A DNA stretch of 64,000 bases from Bradyrhizobium sp. CB1650. GTDB lineage: Bacteria > Pseudomonadota > Alphaproteobacteria > Rhizobiales > Xanthobacteraceae. The translations under genes and the position numbers were made by a program. The stretch covers positions 3,811,501-3,875,500 of the forward strand of contig NZ_CP121695.1 of NCBI RefSeq assembly GCF_029761915.1, read 5' to 3'. Under the pieces are notes generated by a model. That model was not told the origin of the DNA. It searched no databases and saw nothing but the letters and a program-made list of their open reading frames with translations. This document shows positions 52,443 to 61,666 of the stretch, one piece after another (within the stretch, counting starts at the first letter, position 1; each line of letters begins with the position of its first letter).

Positions 52443-52568
52443 CGGCGCTTGGCCGCATTATCCAAAGTCTGGTTTTGAAGGTTTTGTGTGACGGATATCA
52501 CAGAGGGAAGAATTGGCATTCGGCCATGCTCCGAATAGTCTCATGGAATTGCATCCGGGGGGACTGCA

Positions 52569-54437
52569 GTGATTCCGTTTCGATTATTTGGTTTGTTCAT
52601 TTTTACAGTCTGGCTCGCCTGCGGATCGGCTCACGCCGAGAAGCGGGTCGCACTCGTCATCGGCAATTCGGCCTACAAGAGCGTGCCGCGGCTCGCCAAT
52701 CCCGTGAGCGATGCCGGCCTGATCGGCGGCGTGTTCAGAAGGGCAGGCTTCGATACGGTCGATGTCAAACAGGATTTGAGCGGCGCGGAGATGCGCAAGG
52801 CGCTGCGCGAGTTCGGGACCCGGACGCGCGATGCCGACGTTGCGGTCGTCTACTATGCCGGTCATGGCATGGAGGTCGATGGCAACAACTACCTCATTCC
52901 GACCGACGCCGCCCTCGAGACCGATACCGACGTTTACGACGAAGCGTTCCCGCTCGATCGCGTGCTGGTCGCCATCGAGCCGGCGAAACAGCTTCGGCTG
53001 GTCATCCTGGACGCCTGCCGCGACAATCCCTTCGCCAAGACCATGAAGCGGACGGTGGCCTCGCGCGCGATCGGCCGGGGTCTTGCCAAGATCGAGCCGA
53101 CCAGCCCGAACACGATGATCGCCTTCGCCGCGAAGGCCGGCTCGACCGCCTCCGATGGCGATTCCAAAAACAGTCCGTTTGCGACGGCGCTGGCCGATCA
53201 TCTGCCGAAGCCCGGCCTCGATCTGCGCAAGGCGTTCGGTTTCGTTCGCGATGACGTCTTGAAGGCGACCGGCAACAAGCAGGAGCCGTTCGTCTATGGT
53301 TCGCTGGGCGGCGATGACGTGGCGCTGGTCCCGGCAAAGCCCGTCGCGGCCGGCCCGCAGGCCAATCCGCAGGACAGCGTGCGCCGCGACTACGAGCTTG
53401 CGCTGCAGGCCGGCCTGCGTGAGGCCTGGGAGGCGTTTCTGCAAGCCTATCCCGACGGCTTCTATGCCAATCTGGCCCGCGTGCAGCTCAAGAAGATTGC
53501 GGCCGAGGAGGAGCGCGCTGCGGCGACCGAGAAGGCGCGTCTGGCCGAACAGGAGAAGACAAGGCTGGCCAGCGAGCGCGCCCAAAAGGCGGAGCTGGAA
53601 AGGGCCGCTGCCGCAGCGAAGGCTGCAGAGGACGCCCGGATCGCCGCCGAGAAGGCCAAGCAAATCGAGCAGGCCAAGGCGGAGGCGGCCGAGCAGCAAC
53701 GCAAGGCGGCCGAAGCTGCCGCCGCGAAGGCGCTCGCGGAGAAGCAGGCGGCTGAGAAGGCCAAAGCCGAGCTTGCCGCCAGGCAGGTCGCGGAGAAGGC
53801 GTCGGCCGAGCAGACCGCAAAGCAGACGGCCGATCGGCAGATGCCGGAGGGCGAGAGCCAGAAAGTGGCGGCTCTTTCGCCTGCGCCGACGTCCAATTTA
53901 TCTGCGGCTGATCTCGCGAAATCCGTGCAGAGCGAATTGCGCCGCGTCGGCTGCCTTTCCGCCGCCGCCGACGGCGACTGGAGCGCCGCATCGCAGCGCT
54001 CGCTGACGCTGTTCAACAAATATGCCGGCACCAAGTTCGACGTGAAGCTTGCCAGCATCGACGCGCTGGACGCGCTGAAAGCGAAGCCGGGACGGGTCTG
54101 TCCGCTCGTGTGCAATTTCGGCTTCAAGGCGGACGGCGATCAGTGCGTCAAGATCACCTGCCGCGCCGGCTATCGCGTCGGTGACGACAACGAGTGCGAG
54201 AAGATTCAGGAGAAGAAGCCAGTCGCGACGCGCGAGGATTCGAGGAGGCGGGATAACGAGCGAAAGCAGAGCGATGCGGCACCGCCGCCGCCCCAAGCGA
54301 GCGGGCAGATGGTCTGTAACAATGCGGGCTGTCGCCCGGTCGGACGCGGATGCCGGCTCGTTCAGCATACCGGTGCGATCGGTGCCGGAACCGGCTACGG
54401 GACATCAACGGTCGGGACCAAGGAAGTCTGCAATTGA
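52569..54437 (+). CDS. Exported caspase-family (C14-like) protein with coiled coil, 622 aa
   Basis: GTG at 52569 gives a signal peptide (LFGLFIFTVWLACGSAHA). A caspase p20-like domain spans residues about 24-260: KRVALVIGNSAYKSVPRL, the His in VVYYAGHGMEVDGNNYLIP and the Cys in LRLVILDACRDNPFA, a complete His-Cys dyad. Next come AFLQAYPDGFYANLARVQLK, an Ala/Glu/Lys-rich coiled coil (about 310-420), a peptidoglycan-binding-like module with SVQSELRRVGCLSAAADGDW, and a short tail with five cysteines around CNNAGCRPVGRGC. Its stop overlaps the start of a paralogue. Substrate unknown; a periplasmic location is implied by the signal peptide. Confidence 0.87.
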   Translation: MIPFRLFGLFIFTVWLACGSAHAEKRVALVIGNSAYKSVPRLANPVSDAGLIGGVFRRAGFDTVDVKQDLSGAEMRKALREFGTRTRDADVAVVYYAGHGMEVDGNNYLIPTDAALETDTDVYDEAFPLDRVLVAIEPAKQLRLVILDACRDNPFAKTMKRTVASRAIGRGLAKIEPTSPNTMIAFAAKAGSTASDGDSKNSPFATALADHLPKPGLDLRKAFGFVRDDVLKATGNKQEPFVYGSLGGDDVALVPAKPVAAGPQANPQDSVRRDYELALQAGLREAWEAFLQAYPDGFYANLARVQLKKIAAEEERAAATEKARLAEQEKTRLASERAQKAELERAAAAAKAAEDARIAAEKAKQIEQAKAEAAEQQRKAAEAAAAKALAEKQAAEKAKAELAARQVAEKASAEQTAKQTADRQMPEGESQKVAALSPAPTSNLSAADLAKSVQSELRRVGCLSAAADGDWSAASQRSLTLFNKYAGTKFDVKLASIDALDALKAKPGRVCPLVCNFGFKADGDQCVKITCRAGYRVGDDNECEKIQEKKPVATREDSRRRDNERKQSDAAPPPPQASGQMVCNNAGCRPVGRGCRLVQHTGAIGAGTGYGTSTVGTKEVCN

Positions 54438-56299
54438 AAGCGTATCGGCTCATTGCTTTCTTGATTTTTGCGACTTGGCTTGTTTGCACGCCCGCGCAGG
54501 CCGAGAAGCGCGTCGCGCTCGTCATCGGCAACTCCGCTTACAAGAGCGCGCCTCGGCTCGCGAATCCCGCCAACGATGCCGCCCTGGTCGGCGAGATGTT
54601 CAGGAAGGCAGGCTTCGATACGGTCGACGTCAAGGTCGACCTCAATGCCGCCGACATGCGGCGGATGCTGCGTGAGTTTGCCGGTAAGGTCCGCGACGCC
54701 GACATGGCGGTGATCTACTACGCCGGTCACGGCATCGAGCTCGACGGCAACAACTATCTGATCCCAACCGACGCCATGCTGGAGACTGACGGCGACGTCC
54801 TCGACGAGACGGTCGCGCTCGATCGCGCGCTGTTCGCGGTCGAGCCGGCGAAGCGGCTGCGCCTCGTCATTCTCGATGCGTGCCGCGACAACCCCTTTGC
54901 CAAGACCATGAAGCGGACAGTCGCCTCGCGTGCGATCGGCCGCGGCCTTGCCAAGATCGAGCCGACCAGCCCGAACACGATGATCGCGTTTGCGGCCAAG
55001 GCCGGCTCGACCGCCTCCGACGGCGATTCCAGGAACAGTCCGTTTGCCTCAGCCCTGGTCGAGCGTCTCCCCACACCCGGTCTCGACCTGCGCAAGGCGT
55101 TCGGTTTCGTCCGCGACGATGTCTTGAAGAACACCAGCTACAAGCAGGAGCCCTATGTCTACGGCTCGCTCGGCGGCGACGATGTACCGCTCGTCCCTGC
55201 CAAGCCGGTCGTCGCCGGGCCGCAGGCAAACCCAGACAGCGAAATCCGGCGTGACTATGAACTGGCGCTCCAGCTTGGCACGCGCGATGTGTGGACGGCC
55301 TTTCTCAATCGCTACCCGAGCGGGTTCTACACCGACCTGGCAAAGGCCCAGCTAAGTCGGATTGCTGCCGAGGATGCGCGTGCTGCGGCCGCAGAGAAGG
55401 CCCGGCAAGCCGAGGAAGAGAAGGCCCGACTCGCCGCCGACCGAGCCAAGAAGGCCGAACAGGAAAAGGCGGCGGCCGCCGCCAAGGCGGCCGAGGACGC
55501 CCGGCTTGCCGCCGAGAAGGCCAAGCAAGTCGAGGAAGCCAAGGCGGCCGCAGCCGAGCAGCGCAGGAAGGACGCCGAGGCGGCAGCGGCGAAGGTGCTC
55601 GCCGACAAGCTAGCCGCCGAGAAGGCGCTCGCCGATAAGCTCGCGAGCGACAAGGCCGCCGCCGAGCTGGCTGCGAAGCAGGCCGCCGAGAAACAAGCCT
55701 CTGCCAATGCGGAGCAGAAGGTCGCGGCCGTAGCGCCCTCTTCGACCCCGCCAGCGATGTCGCCGCAGGAAATGACGAAGCTGGTGCAGTCAGAACTCCG
55801 CCGCGTCGGTTGTCTGACAGCCTCGGCAGATGGCAACTGGAACGCTTCGTCACAACGTTCGCTAACACTGTTCAACAAGTATGCCGGCACAAAATTCGAC
55901 GCGAAGCTCGCGAGCATCGACGCGCTGGATGCGCTGAAGGCAAAGCCGGGGCGCGTCTGCCCGCTGGTCTGCGATCACGGCTTCAGGGCCGACGGCGATC
56001 AATGCGCCAAGATCACCTGCCGTGCCGGCTATCGCGTCAACGACGACAACGAGTGCGAGAAGGTGCAGGACAAGAAGCCGCCTGTCGCGACGCGTGACGA
56101 TAACAGCAGGCGTGACACCGAGCGCAAGCAAATGGAGTCCGCGCCACCGAAGCGGGAGGCAAAGCCATCGGGGCAAATCTACTGCAATAGTGCCGGTTGC
56201 CGCCCGGTTCGATCCGGCTGTCGCCTTGAGACTTACAGAAGTGGAGTAACGACGCCGAGCAACGGGGCTGTTGGAAGCCTTGTCGAGGTCTGCAATTGA
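54434..56299 (+). CDS. Exported caspase-family (C14-like) protein, second tandem copy, 621 aa
   Basis: TTG at 54434 overlaps the upstream TGA (TTGA), suggesting translational coupling; an ATG lies 84 bases earlier inside the first gene but would lengthen the signal. It repeats the plan of the first copy: signal peptide, KRVALVIGNSAYKSAPRL, YYAGHGIELDGNNYLIP, LRLVILDACRDNPFA, a coiled coil, SELRRVGCLTASADGNW, RVCPLVCDHGFRADGDQC and a C-terminal YCNSAGCRPVRSGC. The caspase domains and the tail are strongly conserved between copies, while the coiled coil differs. Confidence 0.86.
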   Translation: MKAYRLIAFLIFATWLVCTPAQAEKRVALVIGNSAYKSAPRLANPANDAALVGEMFRKAGFDTVDVKVDLNAADMRRMLREFAGKVRDADMAVIYYAGHGIELDGNNYLIPTDAMLETDGDVLDETVALDRALFAVEPAKRLRLVILDACRDNPFAKTMKRTVASRAIGRGLAKIEPTSPNTMIAFAAKAGSTASDGDSRNSPFASALVERLPTPGLDLRKAFGFVRDDVLKNTSYKQEPYVYGSLGGDDVPLVPAKPVVAGPQANPDSEIRRDYELALQLGTRDVWTAFLNRYPSGFYTDLAKAQLSRIAAEDARAAAAEKARQAEEEKARLAADRAKKAEQEKAAAAAKAAEDARLAAEKAKQVEEAKAAAAEQRRKDAEAAAAKVLADKLAAEKALADKLASDKAAAELAAKQAAEKQASANAEQKVAAVAPSSTPPAMSPQEMTKLVQSELRRVGCLTASADGNWNASSQRSLTLFNKYAGTKFDAKLASIDALDALKAKPGRVCPLVCDHGFRADGDQCAKITCRAGYRVNDDNECEKVQDKKPPVATRDDNSRRDTERKQMESAPPKREAKPSGQIYCNSAGCRPVRSGCRLETYRSGVTTPSNGAVGSLVEVCN

Positions 56300-56329
56300 A
56301 GCCAGCCAAGAAGTGTCGCGAGCAAGCCC

Positions 56330-56416
56330 GTAGGGTGGGTTAGCGAAACGTAACCCGCCACTTCTGCAACCGCGGAAATGGAAGAGGTGGGTTACGCCTT
56401 CGGCTAACCCCCCCTA
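56330..56416. repeat. Palindromic repeat after the caspase genes
   Basis: GTAGGGTGGGTTAGCGAAACG and its inverted partner (GGTGGGTTACGCC...CTAACCCCCCCTAA) flank a central segment. This GTAGGGTGGGTTAGCG...CTAACCCACCCTAC family is scattered through Bradyrhizobium and other genomes. It begins about 30 bases past the second caspase gene. Confidence 0.6.
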
Positions 56417-56443
56417 ATAAGCTGTTCACCCTACGCACCTAGT

Positions 56444-57616
56444 CTAGCCCGTCGGCATCCTCGTCTCGATCAGGCGCACCCAGTAGGAGGCGCCGTGGCC
56501 GAGGATGTTGTCGTTGAAGACGTAGGCCGGGTGGTGGCACTCGTTGCCGTCGCCCATGCCGACCAGGATCATCGCGCCGGGGCGCGCTTCCAGCATGAAC
56601 GAAAAGTCCTCGGCGCCCATCATCGGGATGAACTTCTCGTTGACGCGCTCGGCGCCGACGATGTCGCGGGCGACTTCGGCGGCGATGCCGGCCTCGCGCG
56701 GATGGTTCATCGTCACCGGATACATGCGCGTGTACTTGGTCTCGGCCGAGCCGCCATAGGCGCGGGCGACGCTGTCGGCGACCTCGCCGATGCGGCGCTC
56801 GACGAGGTCGCGCACTTCGGGATCGAGCGTGCGCACCGTGCCGCTGAGCTCGGCGACCTCTGGGATGATGTTGAAGGCGGTGCCGGCGTGGAATTGCGTG
56901 ATGGAGATGACAGCCGATTTCAGCGGATCGACATTGCGGGCGACGATCGACTGCAGCGCGTTGACGATCTGCGAGCCGATCAGCACGCTGTCGATCGACT
57001 TGTGGGGGCCTGCGCCGGCGTGGCCGCCCTTGCCGTGGACGGTGATCCGGATGTTGTCGGAGGAGGCGAGCATCGGGCCGGGCGTGGTCGCGAAATGGCC
57101 TTCGGCGAGGCCCGGCATGTTGTGCATGCCGTAGACCTCCTGGATGTTCCAGCGCGTCATCAGCCCGTCCTCGACCATGGCCTTGCCGCCGCCGCCGCCT
57201 TCTTCCGCCGGCTGGAAGATCACGATCGCAGTGCCGTCGAAATTGCGCGTCTCGGCGAGATATTTGGCGGCGCCTAGCAGCATCGCGGTGTGGCCGTCAT
57301 GGCCGCAGGCGTGCATCTTGCCGGGAATTTTTGAGGCGTAAGGCACGCCCGACGTCTCCATGATCGGCAGCGCGTCCATGTCGGCGCGCAGGCCAATGGC
57401 CTTGCCGGAAGCCGACTTGCGGCCGCGGATCACGCCGACGACGCCGGTGCGGCCGATGCCGGTCACCACCTCGTCGCAGCCGAACTCGCGCAACTTGTCG
57501 GCGACGATGCCGGCGGTGCGATGGACTTCGTAGAGCAGCTCGGGATTCTCGTGGAAGTCATGGCGCCAGGCGGCCATTTCGTCGGAGAGGGCGGCGATGC
57601 GGTTGACGATGGGCAT
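56444..57616 (-). CDS. M20 family amidohydrolase (hippurate hydrolase type), 390 aa
   Basis: Metal-dependent amide hydrolase. ATG at 57616. Metal-site elements include MHACGHDGHTAMLLGAAKYL, RADMDALPI, the acid pair in FQPAEEGGGGGKAM and the C-terminal MGAEDFSFMLEARPGA. Substrate is probably an N-acyl amino acid. The next minus-strand gene upstream is purB, separated by a repeat. Confidence 0.92.
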   Translation of the reverse strand: MPIVNRIAALSDEMAAWRHDFHENPELLYEVHRTAGIVADKLREFGCDEVVTGIGRTGVVGVIRGRKSASGKAIGLRADMDALPIMETSGVPYASKIPGKMHACGHDGHTAMLLGAAKYLAETRNFDGTAIVIFQPAEEGGGGGKAMVEDGLMTRWNIQEVYGMHNMPGLAEGHFATTPGPMLASSDNIRITVHGKGGHAGAGPHKSIDSVLIGSQIVNALQSIVARNVDPLKSAVISITQFHAGTAFNIIPEVAELSGTVRTLDPEVRDLVERRIGEVADSVARAYGGSAETKYTRMYPVTMNHPREAGIAAEVARDIVGAERVNEKFIPMMGAEDFSFMLEARPGAMILVGMGDGNECHHPAYVFNDNILGHGASYWVRLIETRMPTG

Positions 57617-57639
57617 GAGGGCTCCGTCTCTGTGTTGTT

Positions 57640-57716
57640 GTAGCCCGGATGAGCGAAGCGACATCCGGGATCTTTGTGCGAGGCTTCCCGGGTATCGCTG
57701 CGCTCACCCGGGCTAC
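57640..57716. repeat. Palindromic repeat
   Basis: GTAGCCCGGATGAGCGAAGC at 57640 is inverted as GCTGCGCTCACCCGGGCTAC at 57697-57716, giving a long imperfect hairpin. This GTAGCCCGGATGAGCG...CGCTCATCCGGGCTAC type is common between genes of this group. It lies between the M20 hydrolase and purB. Confidence 0.65.
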
Positions 57717-57754
57717 GATTAGCGTATCGTCATTCCCCCGAACGACGAAAGGGA

Positions 57755-59062
57755 TCAGCTCTCCCCGAACACGCGCTTGAAGATCGTGTCGACGTGCTTG
57801 AGGTGGTAGCCGAGGTCGAATTGCTCCTCGATCTCGGCGTCAGTGAGATACTTCTTCACCTCGGCGTCCTTCTTCAGGAGCTGGAGGAAGTCGCCTTCGC
57901 CGCGCCAGACCGGCATGGCGTTGCGCTGCACGAGCCTGTAGGCGTCCTCGCGGCTCGCGCCCTTCTGGGTCAAGGCGAGCAGCAGGCGCTGCGAATGCAC
58001 GAGGCCGCCGAGGCGGTCGAGGTTCTTCTGCATGTTGGCGGGATAGACCAGCAGCTTGTCGATCAGGCCGGCCAGGCGCACCAGCGCGAAGTCGAGCGTC
58101 ACGGTCGCGTCCGGGCCCATCATGCGCTCGGCGGAGGAGTGCGAGATGTCGCGCTCGTGCCAGAGCACGACGTTTTCCAGCGCCGGCGTCACATAGGCGC
58201 GCACCATGCGCGAGAGGCCGGTGAGGTTCTCCGACAGCACCGGGTTGCGCTTGTGCGGCATCGCGGAGGAGCCCTTCTGCCCTTCGGAGAAGAACTCCTC
58301 GGCTTCCAGCACCTCGGTGCGCTGGAGGTGGCGGATTTCCACCGCGAGGCGCTCGACGGAAGAAGCGATCACGCCGAGGGTCGAAAAATACATCGCGTGG
58401 CGGTCGCGCGGGATCACTTGCGTCGAGATCGGCTCCGGCGTCAGCCCCATCGCCTTTGCGACATGCTCTTCGACGCGCGGGTCGATCTGCGCGAAGGTGC
58501 CGACGGCGCCGGAGATGGCGCAGGTCGCGACCTCCTTGCGCGCCGCGACCAGGCGCTCCTTGGCACGCGAGAACTCGGCATAGGCATAGGCGAGCTTGAG
58601 GCCGAAGGTGACCGGCTCGGCATGGATGCCGTGGCTGCGGCCGATGGTCGGCGTCATCTTGTGCTCGAAGGCGCGCTTCTTCAGCGCCGCCAGCACCTTG
58701 TCGAGGTCGGCGAGCAACAGGTCGGCGGCGCGGGTGAGCTGGACGTTGAGGCAAGTGTCGAGCACGTCGGAGGAGGTCATGCCCTGGTGCACGAAGCGCG
58801 CCTCGGGGCCGACGATCTCGGCGAGATGGGTGAGGAAGGCGATGACGTCGTGCTTGGTCTCACGCTCGATCTCGTCGATGCGGGCGACGTCGAAAGTGGC
58901 GTTCTTCGCCTTCTCCCAGACCGTCTTGGCGGCCTGTTTCGGGATCGTGCCGAGCTCGGCCAGCGCGTCCGCCGCATGCGCCTCGATCTCGAACCAGATC
59001 TTGAACCGCGTTTGCGGCTCCCAGATCGAGGCCATTTCCGGGCGGGTATAACGGGGGATCAT
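57755..59062 (-). CDS. purB: Adenylosuccinate lyase
   Basis: Catalyses two fumarate-releasing steps of purine synthesis. It is 435 aa from ATG 59062 (IPRYTRPEMASIWEPQTRFK). The signature is GSSAMPHKRNPVLSENLTGL and the catalytic region has GMTSSDVLDTCLNVQL. It lies about 29 kb from purC, yet the two are steps in the same pathway. The frame continues upstream for 52 residues without homology. Confidence 0.97.
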   Translation of the reverse strand: MIPRYTRPEMASIWEPQTRFKIWFEIEAHAADALAELGTIPKQAAKTVWEKAKNATFDVARIDEIERETKHDVIAFLTHLAEIVGPEARFVHQGMTSSDVLDTCLNVQLTRAADLLLADLDKVLAALKKRAFEHKMTPTIGRSHGIHAEPVTFGLKLAYAYAEFSRAKERLVAARKEVATCAISGAVGTFAQIDPRVEEHVAKAMGLTPEPISTQVIPRDRHAMYFSTLGVIASSVERLAVEIRHLQRTEVLEAEEFFSEGQKGSSAMPHKRNPVLSENLTGLSRMVRAYVTPALENVVLWHERDISHSSAERMMGPDATVTLDFALVRLAGLIDKLLVYPANMQKNLDRLGGLVHSQRLLLALTQKGASREDAYRLVQRNAMPVWRGEGDFLQLLKKDAEVKKYLTDAEIEEQFDLGYHLKHVDTIFKRVFGES

Positions 59063-59395
59063 CTGACGGCTCCAAGAGGTGAGGCGGGGGCGCCCCGAGG
59101 GGGCGCGGCTCCGGCCAAAATGCTTTTTACGCCGCGATTTAGCAGAGCGGGGAGGGCGAAACAAACGGCCCGGCCCGGCAAACGGGGGACAGCCGGGCTT
59201 TTCCGCGCGAGCTGTCAATCACGAAAAGCTGACTGACAGATATTGAAATCTGTCATCGAGACGTGTATATCCCTTTTGGGACGCTCCGATTGGGCGTCTC
59301 GCGGTGACCTCCGGGGAGCCCGACATCCGAAACAAAGGCGGATCGAGGGACGCAAATGAGAGGTGAGGGCCGCGGATGAGTGGAGACTTACGACT
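59063..59395. other. Divergent promoter region of purB and the TetR gene
   Basis: 333 bases. No gene was recognised except the small open frame starting at 59396. A GGGGGCGCCCCG-type palindrome lies at about 59089-59103. Part of this region could be the operator of the TetR regulator, but I cannot mark it. Confidence 0.35.
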
Positions 59396-59497
59396 ATGAC
59401 GACCGAAATCATCAATCTCACCGGTACGATTGGGCATTGGCTCAATTTGCTGGTAGCGCGCCAGATCGCGGCGCAGGCTGCAAAACTGCCTCATTGA
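59396..59497 (+). CDS. Possible 33-aa peptide upstream of a TetR regulator
   Basis: ATG at 59396, with GGAG about 11 bases upstream, opens TTEIINLTGTIGHWLNLLVA and ends in RQIAAQAAKLPH before TGA. The composition (one amphipathic/hydrophobic helix) is that of a small peptide rather than a random GC-rich frame. It may be a leader or a real small protein. Confidence 0.35.
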   Translation: MTTEIINLTGTIGHWLNLLVARQIAAQAAKLPH

Positions 59498-59590
59498 GGC
59501 GAGAGCTTTCCGAAACGACCGGCAGGGGGCGCTTCGGAAGCAGCTCCATCGCCGGACGACCGAGCCCTCTAGTGGGAACATGGTGCTGGC

Positions 59591-60181
59591 ATGAATGAAG
59601 CCGTTGTCTTGACGCCGGAGCGGATCCTCGAAGTGACTGAGGACGTGCTGCGGCGCTACGGACTTGCCAAGGCCACCGTGGTCGATGTTGCCCGTGCGCT
59701 CGATGTGAGCCACGGCAGCGTCTACCGCCATTTCCCCAGCAAGGCCTCGCTGCGCGAGGCCGTCGCAAAACGCTGGCTCGAGCGCATCGACGGACCGCTA
59801 CGCCAGATCGCCGAGGACAGCGCAGGTCGTGCGCCGGAGCGGCTCGACCGCTGGCTGCGCACGCTTTTCGCCGCCAAGCGCGAGCGCGTCTGCGACGATC
59901 CCGAGATGTTCCAGACCTATCTGACGCTGGCGCGCGAAGCATGCGCCGCGGTGAAGTGCCACAAGGACGGGCTGATCGACCAGATGTCGGCGATCCTGGC
60001 CGACGGCGTGAAGCAGGGCATCTTCCACGTCAGCGATACCAAGACCACCGCCCGCGCGATCTTCGATGCCACCAGCCGCTTCCATCATCCGGCCCATGCC
60101 GACGAGTGGAAGGATGCCGATCTGCCGGCGCGCGTCGATGCGACGCTCGCGCTGCTGCTGCGCGGGTTGCAGGCCGCGTAG
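59591..60181 (+). CDS. TetR family transcriptional regulator, 196 aa
   Basis: N-terminal helix-turn-helix with LRRYGLAKATVVDVARALDV and SHGSVYRHFPSKASLREAVA, the TetR hallmark, followed by a helical ligand domain with RLDRWLRTLFAAKRERV and FDATSRFHHPAHADEW. It is divergent from purB. Such regulators usually control a neighbouring gene; no efflux pump is nearby, so the target is not evident. Confidence 0.9.
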   Translation: MNEAVVLTPERILEVTEDVLRRYGLAKATVVDVARALDVSHGSVYRHFPSKASLREAVAKRWLERIDGPLRQIAEDSAGRAPERLDRWLRTLFAAKRERVCDDPEMFQTYLTLAREACAAVKCHKDGLIDQMSAILADGVKQGIFHVSDTKTTARAIFDATSRFHHPAHADEWKDADLPARVDATLALLLRGLQAA

Positions 60182-60217
60182 ACCGCCACGCTCATTCCAA
60201 AGCACGTAACGCCTGCT

Positions 60218-60523
60218 TCACCCTCTCGCCTTGTGAAGAAGATTTCCATTGCCATGCGACGGCGAGGGAGCCGCGCGTCTTCGTGCGTGAACTGCCGCAT
60301 CGGCCGATGGCACGACCGGCGGGCTTTCCGGGTACACATTGACAGCGATTTCGACTGTGTCCTTTGAGCGCTTTCGAAGGCGATAGAATGTCAGCTCCTG
60401 ATCGAGCATGGGGCAGCGGAAATGAACGACGGCCGTATCCGGCAAGCGGCAAAGTTCGTCGATGAGCTCGCCTACTGTAATGATCGGGGGATGAGAGACT
60501 GCCTTGTGATTAGCCTTACTCAT
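60218..60523 (-). CDS. Hypothetical protein, 101 aa
   Basis: ATG at 60523 follows GAAGGAG with 8-base spacing. The first half is plausible as protein: VSHPPIITVGELIDELCRLP, DTAVVHFRCPMLDQELTFYR. The second half (AAVHARRRAAPSPSHGNGN) is low-complexity and may be frame noise. The first 60 residues look like a short Bradyrhizobium hypothetical; I do not know a family. Confidence 0.5.
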   Translation of the reverse strand: MSKANHKAVSHPPIITVGELIDELCRLPDTAVVHFRCPMLDQELTFYRLRKRSKDTVEIAVNVYPESPPVVPSADAAVHARRRAAPSPSHGNGNLLHKARG

Positions 60524-60625
60524 GGCGCAACTCCTTCACTCTGCTGCTAACCACAGCGCGACGGTGTCAGTTCCATTCCGGCACAGCTACAGCGTGGCAT
60601 AAAGGTACGAACTGCGCACCTATCG

Positions 60626-61666
60626 CTACAGAGCTGATCCCAATCGCAAGCTGCGCGATCGCAATATGCCGAAGGGGTCTTCACGCGCAGCCAATCTGCG
60701 ATAGGTCGCAAGGTCATCAAGCGTCGGGCCTTCCCCGCGTCTGACATTCGCGCCAGCAGCCGTTCCAAGGGGAATCGAGGTGCCGAGGCCGGCATAGAGA
60801 TAATTGTCGCCGAACGCCTTCTTGAGGGCGGCAAATGTCGGCTCACCGGTGCAATGTCCCGGTACTATGATGTCGACCTTGAACCGTTCCTTCAAAGCGG
60901 TGACGACCTTCGCGATTGCTTCGTCCGGTGCGACGACGAGATGAAATCCGCCTGCGATGAGATGAATCTTGGGATTGATGGCGGTCGCCGCCTCGACGAT
61001 GCGCTCGATCCCGGGATGCGAGCATCCGACGAGAAGGACTATTCCGTCTGCAGTGTCGGCGGCCAGGGACAGCTCCTTGAGTTCTTTGGTCCCTGGGGCG
61101 TCGGAGACCAGCGAGATCAGCGTGATGCCTGGCGCGATCTCGGTCGTCTGATCGATCAGTTCGAAATGTGCGTTGGCCCATGCTGAACCGAACTTCATCA
61201 CCTCGGGCGGCTTGCCTGCGTAGTACCGCATCTCCGGTGGCAAGGCCTCGTCCTTCCGATAGAAGCTGGACGGCAGCGACGAGCCGTAGATGCCAAATCC
61301 CTCCTTGGGAGCATAGATCTTGACGGTCGGATTGACGCTCAGGACGTAGGACAGACCCGCCATGTGATCGGAGTGGCGGTGTGAAAGAACGACAAAGTCG
61401 AGGTCGGAGAGATTGACACCCTTGGCCTTCACGTTTGCCGCGAAGACGTCGGGGTTGTCGCCCGTATCGAACAAGATGCGCTTTCCCGCGATTTCGACCA
61501 GAGCCGAAAAGCCCCAGTCTTTCGTCATCGTGTCGTCTGTGCCGAAGGCGTCATAAAGAATGGTGATCTGATTTTTCGCCTCCGTCGTTGCGCTTTCAGC
61601 CGATGTGACCATCGAGAAAATGCCCGAGGCGATCAGTGCTGCAAGAAGACTGTCCCGGATGTTCAT
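60626..61666 (-). CDS. Exported metallo-beta-lactamase-fold hydrolase, 346 aa
   Basis: Signal peptide MNIRDSLLAALIASGIFSMV. The zinc-binding motif is in FVVLSHRHSDHMAGLSYVL (HxHxDH), with further metal-site elements VLLVGCSHPGIERIVEAATA and DIIVPGHCTGEPT. The architecture matches the large MBL hydrolases of COG1237 rather than lactamases. The frame extends 81 codons upstream without homology. Substrate unknown. Confidence 0.88.
   Translation of the reverse strand: MNIRDSLLAALIASGIFSMVTSAESATTEAKNQITILYDAFGTDDTMTKDWGFSALVEIAGKRILFDTGDNPDVFAANVKAKGVNLSDLDFVVLSHRHSDHMAGLSYVLSVNPTVKIYAPKEGFGIYGSSLPSSFYRKDEALPPEMRYYAGKPPEVMKFGSAWANAHFELIDQTTEIAPGITLISLVSDAPGTKELKELSLAADTADGIVLLVGCSHPGIERIVEAATAINPKIHLIAGGFHLVVAPDEAIAKVVTALKERFKVDIIVPGHCTGEPTFAALKKAFGDNYLYAGLGTSIPLGTAAGANVRRGEGPTLDDLATYRRLAAREDPFGILRSRSLRLGSAL

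Noticed and set aside
57674..59236. Plus-strand frame of 520 codons opposite purB
   Set aside because: Antisense of purB with EVEVEDVE-type composition.
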